Assembly (NCBI GenBank): GCA_003648225.1
Contig: QMOL01000196.1
Location: 1-6,026 of the forward strand
Direction: 5' to 3'
Length of the DNA stretch: 6,026 nt
Origin: Chlamydiota bacterium
GTDB taxonomy: Bacteria; Auribacterota; UBA3054; B51-G9
Numbering within the stretch: the first letter of the stretch is position 1; every line of letters begins with the position of its first letter. Below, in pieces: positions 5,950-6,026 of the stretch. Below the pieces are notes generated by a model. That model was not told the DNA's origin. It saw nothing but the letters and a program-made list of their open reading frames with translations, and searched no databases. A program made the translations under genes and the position numbers.

Positions 5950-5981
5950 CTGTGCCTAAAGCCTGTCTCACATCGGCACAG
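5950..5981. other. GC-rich inverted repeat upstream of the FKBP gene
   Basis: CTGTGCC (5950-5956) and GGCACAG (5975-5981) pair over 7 bp with an 18-base loop. On the minus strand the loop reads GATGTGAGACAGGCTTTA, and its GGC could pair alternatively with the GCC of the stem. It is not followed by a T-run. It could be the end of an upstream transcript, a regulatory hairpin or a small structured RNA; I do not recognise a known riboswitch. Confidence 0.4.
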
Positions 5982-6026
5982 TTACAACTAAAACTATTTG
6001 ATCAAGCGGAAATCCTTTTATCCATA

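Larger units (their letters stand above)
5861..6026. other. Upstream region of the FKBP gene, no gene identified
   Basis: Apart from the two inverted repeats and the Shine-Dalgarno site I see nothing firm. No good -35/-10 pair for the FKBP gene stands out; TTGAAT with a TATGGG-like box after 16 bases is too weak to call. Short frames are open to the right edge on both strands (minus strand ending TGA at 5970-5968; plus strand from about 5925), but they are too short to support as genes. Confidence 0.4.

Noticed and set aside
5950..5981. A known riboswitch or 6S/RNase P-like RNA in the FKBP leader
   Set aside because: The stem and loop do not match any conserved core I can recall; only a generic inverted repeat can be claimed.
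5925..6026. Frames open to the right edge (plus strand from about 5925; minus strand ending at 5968)
   Set aside because: They are at most about 34 codons, have no start signal or recognisable motif, and the minus-strand one would end inside an inverted repeat. They could be the tip of a neighbouring gene but cannot be supported.

Overview
The window is AT-rich bacterial DNA. It holds four genes, and the largest runs off the left edge. Three things point to the PVC group (Verrucomicrobia, Lentisphaerae, Kiritimatiellaeota): a secreted protein of GloVer-type tandem repeats (the family is named after Gloeobacter and Verrucomicrobium) ending in a PEP-CTERM sorting tail, a large secreted six-hairpin glycosidase-like protein, and a free-standing BioD-like/DRTGG protein. 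The phylum is inferred from gene content only. Near-consensus sigma70-type promoters (TTGACA/TATAAT) argue against Bacteroidetes, whose promoters differ.

Layout. Bases 1-2309, minus strand: one uninterrupted frame of 769 codons with a signal peptide, an N-terminal sugar-binding-like beta-sandwich and an alpha-helical glycosidase-like domain. Its stop lies beyond the left edge, so a search that needs both start and stop would miss it. Bases 2310-2538: a divergent promoter region with an exact-consensus extended -10 promoter rightward, a TTGCTA/TATAAT promoter leftward, and three 12-bp tandem repeats that supply the leftward -10 box. Bases 2539-3768, plus: a secreted seven-repeat, probably beta-propeller, protein with a PEP-CTERM tail. 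Bases 3770-4873, plus: a cytoplasmic BioD-like P-loop plus DRTGG protein (the N-terminal part of long phosphotransacetylases, without the catalytic domain), starting one base after the preceding stop. Bases 4874-5055: a locally GC-richer spacer and a bidirectional terminator. Bases 5056-5847, minus: a secreted Mip/FkpA-like FKBP peptidyl-prolyl isomerase with a complete active site and a methionine-rich heptad arm. Bases 5848-6026: its leader, with a strong Shine-Dalgarno sequence and two inverted repeats.

How they fit together. Three of the four products are exported, suggesting a cell-surface/periplasmic theme: polysaccharide attack, a surface-anchored propeller and a periplasmic folding helper. 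The least expected feature is the almost overlapping pairing of the PEP-CTERM propeller gene with a cytoplasmic BioD-DRTGG regulator-like gene. No exosortase, phosphotransacetylase, mobile element, CRISPR array, tRNA or rRNA is visible. I see no clear proof of a new system. The propeller/BioD-DRTGG pair and the FKBP heptad arm are the items most worth following.
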